41,820 nucleotides of DNA, from assembly GCA_902590435.1 (NCBI GenBank), contig CACIWU010000007.1, forward strand, positions 1 through 41,820. Direction: 5' to 3'. Under the pieces are notes generated by a model. It ran no database searches. It worked only from the letters and a program-made list of their open reading frames with translations, and was not told where the DNA came from. Both the position numbers and the translations under genes were made by a program. This DNA is from an uncultured SAR324 cluster bacterium. GTDB taxonomy: Bacteria; SAR324; NAC60-12. Position 1 is the first letter of the stretch, and each line of letters begins with the position of its first letter. Positions 1 through 7,255 of this stretch are shown piece after piece.

Positions 1-397
1 GAGTAAGTTCTTTACATATTTCTTGATTAGTCATTTTTTTTACATCATCTTTTTGAAAAGAATTTTTCTCAAAATAATTTGAAAGGTTTATTAAATAATC
101 TATTTTTTGGAATGATAAGCCTGCCATCCTCATATCATCCTTGGAAAGTTTTAAAACTTCTTTAGAGGAAATTAATGAATTCTTGGGAATGAGATCCATA
201 AATCTATCATAAATTGCCTTAGCAGATTTACCACTTAACTGCTGGTATACAATGGATCGCAAAATAGACTGGAAATAATCCTTTTTGATATCAAATTCAG
301 GTTTTCCGAATTTACTTATTAAAGCTTCCATTTTTTCATCCTTTTTCAATAAATCTAACCCTAAATCTATATCAAAAGATTTATTAATTTCATTCAT
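1..397 (-). CDS. DNA-3-methyladenine glycosylase II-like (HhH-GPD), partial
   Basis: This reading frame runs off the left edge, so it is missing from the ORF track. It starts at the ATG whose complement ends at 397, and about 132 residues are visible. The segment YFQSILRSIVYQQLSGKSA matches the helix after the AlkA/MAG N-terminal region, where the family reads roughly F..L.r.I..QQlS.kaA. It is followed by a helical stretch (KLSKDDMRMAGLSFQKIDYL) typical of the helix-hairpin-helix approach in HhH-GPD glycosylases. The family excises alkylated bases in base-excision repair. The catalytic Asp and the hairpin lie beyond the window and cannot be checked. A 64-base gap separates it from ridA on the same strand. 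Confidence 0.75.
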   Translation of the reverse strand, partial: MNEINKSFDIDLGLDLLKKDEKMEALISKFGKPEFDIKKDYFQSILRSIVYQQLSGKSAKAIYDRFMDLIPKNSLISSKEVLKLSKDDMRMAGLSFQKIDYLINLSNYFEKNSFQKDDVKKMTNQEICKELT

Positions 398-461
398 AAA
401 TCAAGTAAATTATATTTTAAAATATTTTTTTACCTAGGCTAAAAATAAATTATAAAATATT

Positions 462-812
462 TTATTTTTTAGCTGCTACTACTAATACTTCAACTTTGAG
501 TTCTGGAGTTGCAAGCTTGGATTCTCCGCAAGCACGTGCTGGGGAATTTCCAATTCCTACCCAAGAATCCCAAACCTCATTCATTTTTTCAAAATCATCC
601 ATATTGTCGAGCCAAATTGTGGTTTGTAAAATCCTTGTTTTATCTGAACCAGCATCTCTGAGCAAAGAATCTATCTTTTCAAGACAAGTTTTAGTTTGTT
701 CTGCTACTCCATCTCCTGGATTACCTACTTGACCTGCAAGATAGATAGTTTCGTTATGAATCACAATTTGACTCATACGTTTGTTTGTTTTTAACCGTTT
801 TATTTCTTTCAT
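462..812 (-). CDS. RidA/YjgF family enamine/imine deaminase
   Basis: The 116-residue length is right for the RidA/YER057c/UK114 family, which hydrolyses reactive enamine/imine intermediates (such as 2-aminoacrylate) released by PLP enzymes and usually works as a cytosolic trimer. The hallmark Arg is Arg93 in NSPARACGES, and the C-terminal strand KVEVLVVAA is canonical. IYLAGQVG near residue 23 corresponds to the conserved substrate-cleft strand. The start is backed by AAAGGA seven bases upstream of the ATG. The form with PARACGESKLA resembles the RidA paralogue group exemplified by YoaB-type proteins rather than E. coli RidA itself, so the exact substrate is uncertain. Confidence 0.9.
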   Translation of the reverse strand: MKEIKRLKTNKRMSQIVIHNETIYLAGQVGNPGDGVAEQTKTCLEKIDSLLRDAGSDKTRILQTTIWLDNMDDFEKMNEVWDSWVGIGNSPARACGESKLATPELKVEVLVVAAKK

Positions 813-849
813 ATTTTTTTATCCTTTTTATAATGCTTTTTATAAACAA

Positions 850-1500
850 TTACTTCTTAAAAATACGTTTACCTTCTTCTAGATCAATATTTTTTTTTGG
901 AACTCTTAAAAAAATTGATTGACACTTCTCCCCTTTTGGATTGTCAAGATATTGGGAAGACATAATATTCCAATTATCTAAATATGGTGGGCAACAAGTA
1001 TTATGAATTCTCTCCTGATCTCCTTTAAATTCTGGAATTTTGCCCCTAGATTCCCCAAAATCATTTACGAATATCCTAGATTCAGCTGGCCTAGTAAGAT
1101 TTGGAGATTTTACCAAACTATCCCATTGAATTTTGCAAGCCTCTTCGAACAGCATAAACATTACTCCATTATAAAATGGATGATCAACCATTAGTGTCGA
1201 ATAACAACATTTAGAAATCAATCTCCGTGATCGTCCTTCTGCTCTAAGAATAACAACCTGAAGTAGATGCTCACCTTTAATTAATTTAAGATCATTGTCC
1301 CAATATGAAAGCGTTGGTATTTTAGGTGCAATAGGTCCTCCTTTTGATGAAGCCCACTCAAGATGCTGGAAACAATCTACACAACAACACTCCAACACCC
1401 TCCTTGGCCTGCCATTAGACATCTCGAAATTAACATTACCACAAAAGCATAATATACTTTTTGGCGAAGGGTCACAATTTTTGTATATACTTCCAAACAT
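850..1500 (-). CDS. GFA-like zinc-binding protein (DUF6151-type)
   Basis: This 216-residue protein has a cysteine pattern like the GFA/CENP-V fold: CFCG at residues 18-21, then CCCVDC at about 38-43, then a CC pair near 98. In GFA proteins such cysteines hold structural and catalytic zinc. The remaining sequence (YWDNDLKLIKGEHLLQ, then a strand-rich part) fits the beta-sandwich of that fold. After about residue 150 the chain departs from classic GFA enzymes and carries another CC pair (HNTCCPPYLDNW), as in the longer uncharacterised DUF6151 proteins. No glutathione or formaldehyde function can be inferred. It sits alone, with 37 bases to ridA. Confidence 0.6.
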   Translation of the reverse strand: MFGSIYKNCDPSPKSILCFCGNVNFEMSNGRPRRVLECCCVDCFQHLEWASSKGGPIAPKIPTLSYWDNDLKLIKGEHLLQVVILRAEGRSRRLISKCCYSTLMVDHPFYNGVMFMLFEEACKIQWDSLVKSPNLTRPAESRIFVNDFGESRGKIPEFKGDQERIHNTCCPPYLDNWNIMSSQYLDNPKGEKCQSIFLRVPKKNIDLEEGKRIFKK

Positions 1501-1546
1501 ATTTTTGATTAAATATATATATAATCAATTATAAATTTTACATCTT

Positions 1547-1559
1547 TATATCTGATATA
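1547..1559. promoter_or_regulatory. short perfect palindrome upstream of the GFA-like gene
   Basis: TATATC-T-GATATA is a perfect 6-1-6 palindrome about 47 bases upstream of the GFA-like start codon, in the short gap to the TopIB-like gene. A second AT-only palindrome (TGATTA...TAATCA) lies nearer the start. Such symmetry is easily produced by chance in sequence this AT-rich, so an operator is only a possibility. Confidence 0.2.
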
Positions 1560-1586
1560 GATTTTAAAAAAACCTATAAGAAATGG

Positions 1587-2624
1587 TTAATTGTTTCCAT
1601 CATTTCTAATTTTTTTTACATAACCAGGATAAATGTAATTTTGAATTGTAATATTGGGACTTATCTCCCAATCATTTTTTTTCTTATTAAATTTTTTATG
1701 TCCCAAATCTTTCGCGATATCAATAAATAATTTTTCAGGATCTTCAATATCAGATTTTCCCTCTAAAAATTTTAAACACTTAGAATCTGCATGGTGAGAT
1801 CTTATAATGTGAGGGTAAAAATGCTCTTGTGTGATTTTAAATAAAATCGAACTAAAATCCTGAGAGTGTAGAGGTTTACCTTTAGGACCCACAAACACAA
1901 AATCATCCTTTTTTCTTGAAGACAAAATTTTTTTTAATTCTTTAATATAATTTAAGGAAAACTTTTTTTTAATTTGATGAGGAACCCCATCTTTTCCTAT
2001 AAAATCAAATAAAACTTCATCACCTTCAACAGTAATATCTTTTTTTTGAAGGGTTGTTAGACCTTTGTGAGAATTTTTCAAGTAATAATCGTAATTTCCA
2101 ACCCTTATATAGATTTTAAAAATAGTGTACAGAGCCAAGTATTCTAATAGCTCTAAATTTTTCTCTAACGTATTAATTATTTTATCGTATTTTTTAGAAA
2201 ATTTTTGAACTATTTTAAATTTCTTTTCCTGTTCTAGATGAATTTTCTCTTCAGAATATAGATAAGTTTTTAAACCAGAAGTATTTTCATAACATACATC
2301 CCATTCATGTTTAGGATCGTTGTTGAATCTTAGATTCTTAGCAAAGAGTGAAAAACCGGCCCTAGATAATAGAGTACCGTCAGGTAAAATTTTAATTCTT
2401 TCTCCAGAAATTTTATTTTCAGGAGAAAGACTTCCTTTTAAAAATTCTGGATGATGTTCATCAATTAAGTAATGCAAAGAATTATTTTCTGAATACCTAG
2501 AAATAATATTTTTAATATCTCCTAATTTTTCTTCAGTTTGATCCCATGAATTACTTGTTTTAACACAAACTTTTAAAGACGAAGAATTTATTCTCTTAGT
2601 TCCTACATTAATTTTTTTTTCCAT
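1587..2624 (-). CDS. divergent type IB DNA topoisomerase-like protein
   Basis: The best motif is at residues 172-191: YIRVGNYDYY followed by GLTTL, nearly identical to the bacterial/poxvirus TopIB segment carrying the first catalytic Arg (here Arg174). FIGKDG supplies the catalytic Lys (Lys211). HIIR at 272-275 supplies the second Arg in a recombinase-like HxxR form. LGH (His309) and Tyr330 or Tyr332 in NYIYP complete the set. Residues 80-145 resemble the TopIB N-terminal domain (Y.YSEEKIHLEQEKKFK matching the usual RkQY.YH...r..Kf). TopIB relaxes supercoils through a 3'-phosphotyrosyl link. The His-to-Tyr spacing is much longer than in vaccinia TopIB, and the usual KDFRTW motif is absent. 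It is divergent from pfkB, very Lys-rich and more AT-rich than most neighbours. It could be a topoisomerase or a specialised strand transferase. Confidence 0.72.
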   Translation of the reverse strand: MEKKINVGTKRINSSSLKVCVKTSNSWDQTEEKLGDIKNIISRYSENNSLHYLIDEHHPEFLKGSLSPENKISGERIKILPDGTLLSRAGFSLFAKNLRFNNDPKHEWDVCYENTSGLKTYLYSEEKIHLEQEKKFKIVQKFSKKYDKIINTLEKNLELLEYLALYTIFKIYIRVGNYDYYLKNSHKGLTTLQKKDITVEGDEVLFDFIGKDGVPHQIKKKFSLNYIKELKKILSSRKKDDFVFVGPKGKPLHSQDFSSILFKITQEHFYPHIIRSHHADSKCLKFLEGKSDIEDPEKLFIDIAKDLGHKKFNKKKNDWEISPNITIQNYIYPGYVKKIRNDGNN

Positions 2625-2695
2625 ACATTTTTTTTTTGAAATAAGTTAAATTAATCTAATTCCTAATTTTATACATCAAACATAATAGTTTAAAG

Positions 2696-3556
2696 ATGAC
2701 TAGTATCTATTGCTATGGTGATATAACCTATGAACAACTTATTCACATTGAAAAATACGCTAATAGTAGTGACACAAACGTAAAATCCGTAAAATTTAAA
2801 GTAGGTGGATCTGCCTTTAACACTGCTAGTGCTATCGCTAAAATGGGTCAAAAAGTTAATTTAATTTGTTCCCTTGGTACAGACATTGAGGGAAAATTTA
2901 TAAAAAATTACCTTTGCAAAATTAAAAATATTAATACTGATTTTGTTGATTTTAATAATACTGAAACCTCAAAAGTTTTTGCATTGATTAATAATTCCAA
3001 TGAACACAATTTCTTATCATTTAGATGCAATAGCATAAAATTAACAAATATCATTGAAAAAATTAAAATCAAAAAAAATGATTTTATAAATATTTCTGGA
3101 TATACATTCCAAGATGAAAACAGCAGAACTATAAGCAAATCATTAATTGACAAATGTAGAAAAAATTTTGGAATCTTATGTATTGATCCATCTCTCAACT
3201 ATGCAGAAAATTTTCATAAAATTGATAGAGATTATAATATAGATTATTTTTTTCCAAATCAAGAAGAAGCTATGATTATTTCGGGAGTTAGTGATTATAA
3301 AAAAGCTGCAGAGATTCTAAATTCAAAAAAAATAAATAACGTTATAATTACGCTCGGAGAAAATGGAAGTTATTTTTTTAATTCTGACCACAGAAAGCTT
3401 TATAGTTCAAAAGTAAAAATTAATAATTCGATATCAATTGGAGCAGGAGATAATTTTGTAGCAGGCTTTATTTCAGCAAAAGCAAGAAATCTTAGTATTG
3501 AAGAATGTATCAAAAATGCCAATAAAACCGCATTAGAGCATATTAACAAAAAATAA
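2696..3556 (+). CDS. PfkB/ribokinase-family sugar kinase
   Basis: This 286-residue kinase has both PfkB signatures. The N-terminal glycine motif is VGGSAFNTASAIAKMG (about residues 38-53). The C-terminal motif is GAGDNFVAGF, whose Asp is the catalytic base and whose GAGD forms the anion hole. IITLGENGSYFF is the strand just before the nucleotide site. The family phosphorylates sugars, nucleosides or related alcohols with ATP, and the substrate cannot be read from sequence. The gene is strikingly AT-rich: the 60 bases from 3061 hold only 10 G/C by hand count. It stands alone, divergent from the TopIB-like gene with a 71-base gap and no visible Shine-Dalgarno. The composition suggests drift or transfer. 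Confidence 0.85.
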   Translation: MTSIYCYGDITYEQLIHIEKYANSSDTNVKSVKFKVGGSAFNTASAIAKMGQKVNLICSLGTDIEGKFIKNYLCKIKNINTDFVDFNNTETSKVFALINNSNEHNFLSFRCNSIKLTNIIEKIKIKKNDFINISGYTFQDENSRTISKSLIDKCRKNFGILCIDPSLNYAENFHKIDRDYNIDYFFPNQEEAMIISGVSDYKKAAEILNSKKINNVIITLGENGSYFFNSDHRKLYSSKVKINNSISIGAGDNFVAGFISAKARNLSIEECIKNANKTALEHINKK

Positions 3557-3831
3557 ATGTATTCTAATAATTATTTTAATTGGGATATAGGTAGCCATAT
3601 TAGTAACTTAATAATTAAAAGTAAGAGATAAATATTTCTTGCAAAACTAATTGAATTCTATTTTTTTCTAAAAAACTCCTTATAATAAATCAATTTAATA
3701 TTTCAAAAAATATCTTTTTTTATAATTTTTATTATATTTTTTTAATAAAATAGATTATCAGTTCAGGATTTTTAATTTAATCAAATATATATTCAGTTAA
3801 ATTATAATTACTCTGACCCCATTTAATACTA
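3557..3831. other. AT-rich noncoding spacer
   Basis: Between pfkB and the ABM pseudogene I see only A/T runs and no open frame, repeat or RNA gene. Together with the pseudogene and the spacer up to the tRNA it forms a stretch of more than 700 bases without an intact gene. Confidence 0.6.
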
Positions 3832-4169
3832 CTAAACTTTAACAAATAAATATAGAAATTCCTGAATAATAACATCAAATCCTTCAAATTTAGGATGCCC
3901 AATATAAATTTCCTATGCTCTCCCGCATCTTTGTGAGCTTTTCTGAATGCTTCTGACTTTGTCCATGGCATAAAATACATGCGCATGTTCCAAGTAGGGT
4001 AAGAGGCATATAAAGTATATATCTGTTTTGTTTTTCCTTTTACCAGATAAAATTCAATAAACCTAGTTATTTACATCATATAAATATGTTTAACTTTTTT
4101 CCACATATTTTAAAAAAAATTCTCTCTGTTTAGATCAATTTTAAACCGATTCATTGATATAAATTTCAT
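3832..4169 (-). pseudogene. decayed antibiotic-biosynthesis-monooxygenase (ABM, IsdG/HmoB-like) gene
   Basis: Reading the minus strand from an ATG at 4169 (preceded by AAAGGG), one frame gives MKFISMNRFK, an in-frame TAA, WKKVKHIY, a second TAA, then FIEFYLVKGKTKQIYTLYAS, TW and WTKSEAFRKAHKDAGE. A frameshift after RKF restores GHPKFEGFDVIIQEF in another frame, ending at TAG 3832-3834. Every block aligns in order with ABM-domain proteins (family pattern roughly M.RF.v...., GF.eF.ll.G, TlYaShT.W, W..SeaFr.AH, lGhPeFegFev), and the roughly 112-codon length is right. Such proteins are small dimeric, sometimes heme-degrading, oxygenases. The ORF track shows only an out-of-context 69-residue fragment of it (3777-3986). 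Two stops plus a frameshift argue for a real pseudogene rather than a sequencing error. Confidence 0.82.
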
Positions 4170-4282
4170 TTATTCCCTTTATTAAATAATAGGCCATTAA
4201 AACCTATCTATATTTGTTGTAATTCTTATATCTTGAGCTCCATTTAAAAAGTTATATTGTTGGATTTTAAAAAATTAATTGA

Positions 4283-4372
4283 TGGCGGAGAGAGAGGGAT
4301 TCGAACCCTCGGTACGGTTGCCCGCACACGTGATTTCCAATCACGCACCTTCGGCCACTCGGTCACCTCTCC
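4283..4372 (-). tRNA. tRNA-Ser(GGA)
   Basis: The minus strand reads GGAGAGGTGACCGAGTGGCC, an anticodon arm GTGATTGGAAATCAC with anticodon GGA, a long variable arm (TGTGCGGGCAACCGTACC) and a T arm GAGGGTTCGAATCCCTC. It ends in discriminator G and an encoded CCA. The 7-bp acceptor stem pairs, with one G-U. The length of 90 nt and the long variable arm are diagnostic of class II tRNA-Ser. The 3' end faces the low-GC pseudogene region. Confidence 0.97.
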
Positions 4373-4414
4373 TAAAAATAAGTATAAAAAAATTTAAAAT
4401 CATTTTATAACTTA

Positions 4415-4443
4415 ATTCTATCTAACCAATTCAGTCCGTGCAA
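4415..4443 (-). promoter_or_regulatory. possible tRNA-Ser promoter
   Basis: On the minus strand TTGCAC (4443-4438) and TAGAAT (4420-4415) are separated by 17 bases, ending about 42 bases before the tRNA 5' end. The spacing is ideal and the boxes are fair matches to sigma70 consensus. No other candidate nearby is better. Confidence 0.45.
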
Positions 4444-4495
4444 GTTTTTTGCATTACTCCTTTACTAACTAAAAATTAAGATTATCCTCTTTTTC

Positions 4496-4524
4496 TTGTC
4501 ATAAATTAATATGCTTTGTATAAT
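4496..4524 (+). promoter_or_regulatory. sigma70-type promoter of the membrane protein-engB operon
   Basis: TTGTCA (4496-4501), a 17-base spacer, then a perfect TATAAT (4519-4524). This predicts a transcript start near 4531 and a leader of about 30 bases before the ATG at 4560. It is one of the clearest promoters in the window. Confidence 0.7.
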
Positions 4525-4559
4525 GATCTAATTTCTTTCTCTAACATTTCAACCTGATT

Positions 4560-5474
4560 ATGAATCTTCTAAATTTTAATCATAGTATACCATCTATATT
4601 TATAATAAGTTTTAGAGTATATAAAAAATATTTCGTATCTATTTTGTTTCTAACAATAATCTTAATGGGGCCAGCTTTTTTGTTAGGTATTTCAGGTTGG
4701 AGTGAAACTGAGAGCATAATTTTTTTCCTATCAGCTCACATTTTAGAAGGAGCAATTTGTTTGGGAGTAATTGGTACGGCTTTTGGAACTTTTTTCCCAT
4801 CTATTGGAATTTTACGTAATTTCCGTTCAACTTTTTTATTTGGCTCTTTACACATAGCTATACTTCAATATTTGCTCTTCATTACCGGAGTAATTGGACT
4901 TACTCTACCATTTCCTTTAAGTATAATTGCGATCTCATTGTGGCTTGTTGGGATGCTAATGACTTATATAGCACAACCTGTTTTTGCAATAGAAGGAATT
5001 AGAGGCATGGGTGCTATGTTAAGAAGTATTAAACTTGTTAGAAATAATTTATCTTTTGTATTTTTTGTTGTAGTTATCAGTACAGTTATGCAGTTTTTAA
5101 TTTTTGCATTAATGTTCACTATTTTTATGCCAGATCTGAATCTAAACATTGAAAATAACGAAAGTAAAGGAATTCAAATTTTACTTTCTGATATCTTGAG
5201 TGATTCTAGGATTAATATGACTATTCGCTACACACAATATTTTGTTTCTTTGCTTTTCTATCCATTTGCTTCTCTAGTTTGTACTTTTCTATACTTTGAT
5301 ATTTCTCAAAAAGAGAATCCATTAAACATGGATCATTTAGAACAAATGTCAAATAAATTGTTTGGAACACCTATAGGGGTAAACCAAAAGTCAAAAGAAC
5401 CTTCAGAAGATGATTTTGTTGAGACTAAAAGAGTAAATATTATTAGTCCAGACGACCCTGCAGAAGATCAGTAA
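4560..5474 (+). CDS. polytopic membrane protein of unknown function
   Basis: I do not recognise the family of this 304-residue protein. It has about five or six hydrophobic segments: roughly residues 25-47, 55-85, 93-112, 115-145, 165-190 and 223-247. A hydrophilic acidic tail of about 55 residues ends in SPDDPAEDQ. Short amphipathic or GxxG patches occur between the helices (GIRGMGAMLRSIKLVRNN), like the interfacial loops of several transporter-associated membrane families, but no catalytic motif is visible. The stop codon is one base before the engB ATG, so the two are co-transcribed and probably translationally coupled from the TTGTCA/TATAAT promoter. No Shine-Dalgarno is visible at its start. 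Confidence 0.7.
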   Translation: MNLLNFNHSIPSIFIISFRVYKKYFVSILFLTIILMGPAFLLGISGWSETESIIFFLSAHILEGAICLGVIGTAFGTFFPSIGILRNFRSTFLFGSLHIAILQYLLFITGVIGLTLPFPLSIIAISLWLVGMLMTYIAQPVFAIEGIRGMGAMLRSIKLVRNNLSFVFFVVVISTVMQFLIFALMFTIFMPDLNLNIENNESKGIQILLSDILSDSRINMTIRYTQYFVSLLFYPFASLVCTFLYFDISQKENPLNMDHLEQMSNKLFGTPIGVNQKSKEPSEDDFVETKRVNIISPDDPAEDQ

Positions 5475-5475
5475 A

Positions 5476-6063
5476 ATGAAAATACAATCGGCTGAATTTA
5501 TTTTAAGTGCTTCTTCGCCAAATCAATTCCCTATCGATCAAAAAACTCCTGAAATTGCATTTGCCGGCCGTTCAAATGTTGGGAAATCAACTTTGATAAA
5601 TTCTTTACTTAACAGGAAAAAACTTGTAAAAACAAGTTCAACTCCTGGAAAAACTCAGCTAATAAATTTTTTTAAAATAAACAACAAATTTAATTTTGTA
5701 GATCTCCCTGGTTATGGTTATGCTAGGGTTTCAGAAGAACTACGTAACCATTGGAAATCTCTAATTGAAACTTATTTACATGAAAGAGAATCTCTTCGAA
5801 AGGTGGTACTTATTGTAGATATTAGACATCAACCAACTTTACAGGACAGACAACTTAAGGATTGGTTAGATTATTACGAGCGTCCATCACTAGTTGTTGC
5901 CAGTAAAATAGACAAAATAAAACGTAGTCAGATTCAAAGACATTTAATACAAATTCAGCAAATAATGTCTTTAAAAATAAAACCACTAGGGCATTCCTAC
6001 CTTCAAAATAATAATAACGAAATTTGGAAAAGTTTGAAACCTTATATTGAAACTACAAATTGA
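5476..6063 (+). CDS. engB: ribosome biogenesis GTPase EngB (YsxC/YihA)
   Basis: The GTPase motifs are all present in this 195-residue protein. G1 is GRSNVGKST (31-39), G2 lies in TSSTPGKTQ, G3 is DLPGYGYARV (76-85), and G4 is SKIDK at 143-147. The DLPGYGYA box is specific to the EngB/YsxC branch of TRAFAC GTPases, which assists late 50S subunit assembly. G4 has Ser in place of the usual Thr/Asn, a known tolerated variant. It follows the membrane protein gene by one base and converges on ndk, with 59 AT-rich bases between them and no clear terminator. Confidence 0.95.
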   Translation: MKIQSAEFILSASSPNQFPIDQKTPEIAFAGRSNVGKSTLINSLLNRKKLVKTSSTPGKTQLINFFKINNKFNFVDLPGYGYARVSEELRNHWKSLIETYLHERESLRKVVLIVDIRHQPTLQDRQLKDWLDYYERPSLVVASKIDKIKRSQIQRHLIQIQQIMSLKIKPLGHSYLQNNNNEIWKSLKPYIETTN

Positions 6064-6122
6064 CCCAAAATATTAATTCTGAAAATGAAAAATATAAATT
6101 AAAAAAAAGTAAATAAGGATTT

Positions 6123-6554
6123 TCAAGAAGTTGAGTTTACAATCTCTGTTTCTGAAAAAAAATATGAACATTCAATAATTGCATTTTCCAAACTGTCTGA
6201 GCCATGTACTGTATTTTCTCCAAGACTTTCAGCAAAATCTCCCCTTATTGTTCCCGGCTCAGCATCATCCGGGTTTGTCGCTCCCATAATTTCCCTGTGG
6301 TGTAAAACAGCATTTTCTCCCTCCAGAATTGATACCACTACAGGACCAGAACTCATAAATGTTGTCAGTTCTTCAAAAAAAGGTCGCTCACTATGAATTG
6401 CGTAAAAACCTTCTGCTTGACTTTTTGACAAATGAATCATTTTTGTACATACAATTCGTAAATTTTTTTCCTCAAAACGACTTAATATTTTACCCACAAG
6501 ATTTCGACGTACACCATCTGGTTTGATAATAGATAATGTTTTTTCGATTCCCAT
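6123..6554 (-). CDS. ndk: nucleoside diphosphate kinase
   Basis: This 143-residue enzyme is typical for bacterial Ndk, which transfers the gamma phosphate from ATP to NDPs through a phospho-His. The active-site His117 lies in NTVHGSDS, and Lys11 in [11 protein letters not shown] is the conserved phosphate contact. [18 protein letters not shown] is the nucleotide-binding Kpn-loop-adjacent signature. It is the last gene of the long minus-strand run, 93 bases after hisH. The start ATG lacks a clear Shine-Dalgarno. Confidence 0.97.
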   Translation of the reverse strand: MGIEKTLSIIKPDGVRRNLVGKILSRFEEKNLRIVCTKMIHLSKSQAEGFYAIHSERPFFEELTTFMSSGPVVVSILEGENAVLHHREIMGATNPDDAEPGTIRGDFAESLGENTVHGSDSLENAIIECSYFFSETEIVNSTS

Positions 6555-6647
6555 TTTTATTTATCTATAATTAAATGTTATAAAAAATTTAATTTTTATC
6601 CCAAAATTAGCAAAATAAAATTAAATTTAAGGATTAAAATAAGGAAA

Positions 6648-7250
6648 CTAGTTAATATTGCAAAAATTTTTTAAAAGCATTAAACCTACATTTTGGCTTT
6701 TTTCAGGATGAAACTGAACCCCCCAAATGTTAGATTTCCTAACAACCGATACAAAATCATAACCATAATTGCTTATTCCTAAAAAGTGTTCAATATTTTT
6801 CGGCAATATGTGATATGAATGTACAAAATAAAAGTGATTATTATCAGGAATTCCTTTAAAAAGTGGATCTCTTTTTTTTTTAACTACTTTGTTCCATCCA
6901 ATTTGTGGTATTTTCAGTTCATGACTAAATCTCTTTACCTTCCCTGGTATCCATCCAATTCCAGGGGTTTTACCATCTTCCTCACTCTCATCCATTAGCA
7001 ACTGTGCACCAACACAAATTCCTAACAATGGATTACCAGCCACAATTTTTTCCTGAATTGCCTCCAGCATTCCAGATTCCTTTAGCTGTTGCATAGCTGG
7101 GTAAAAAGCACCTACTCCTGGAAGGATAATTCTATCCGCCATCATTACTTCTTCCGGATAAGATACAAGCCTATTTTTTAAGCCCAAGAAATCTAACGAG
7201 TTTTTTAAATTATAAAGATTTCCTACTTTATAATTAATTATAACGTTCAT
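6648..7250 (-). CDS. hisH: imidazole glycerol phosphate synthase, glutaminase subunit HisH
   Basis: HisH is a class I glutamine amidotransferase that feeds ammonia to HisF in histidine synthesis. The 200-residue length is standard. The triad is visible: Cys79 in LLGICVGAQ (more often GICLGMQ), and His181 and Glu183 in WGVQFHPEKSQ. The oxyanion strand PGVGAF sits near residue 44. It begins five bases after the hisB stop on the same strand. Its partner HisF and the rest of the pathway are not in the window, so the his genes are split into at least two loci. Confidence 0.96.
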   Translation of the reverse strand: MNVIINYKVGNLYNLKNSLDFLGLKNRLVSYPEEVMMADRIILPGVGAFYPAMQQLKESGMLEAIQEKIVAGNPLLGICVGAQLLMDESEEDGKTPGIGWIPGKVKRFSHELKIPQIGWNKVVKKKRDPLFKGIPDNNHFYFVHSYHILPKNIEHFLGISNYGYDFVSVVRKSNIWGVQFHPEKSQNVGLMLLKNFCNIN

Positions 7251-7255
7251 ACTTT

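Noticed and set aside
1587-2624. Calling the TopIB-like gene a phage integrase
   Set aside because: The HxxR and LGH..Y look recombinase-like, but the IRVGN-GLTTL block, the GKDG lysine and the N-terminal domain are TopIB features.
3810-3822. GGGGTCAGAGT motif reminiscent of REP-associated transposase ends
   Set aside because: Only one copy is visible, with no hairpin or transposase remnant around it. The nearby coding remains are explained by the ABM pseudogene.
3777-3986. 69-residue minus-strand ORF as a real small gene
   Set aside because: Its first 35 residues are the tail of the ABM pseudogene, and the rest is an out-of-frame extension after the frameshift.
4283-4372. tRNA-Ser as an attachment site for an integrated element
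   Set aside because: No second copy of the tRNA 3' end was found in the window, and the TopIB-like protein is not an integrase. The composition argument alone is not enough for an element call.
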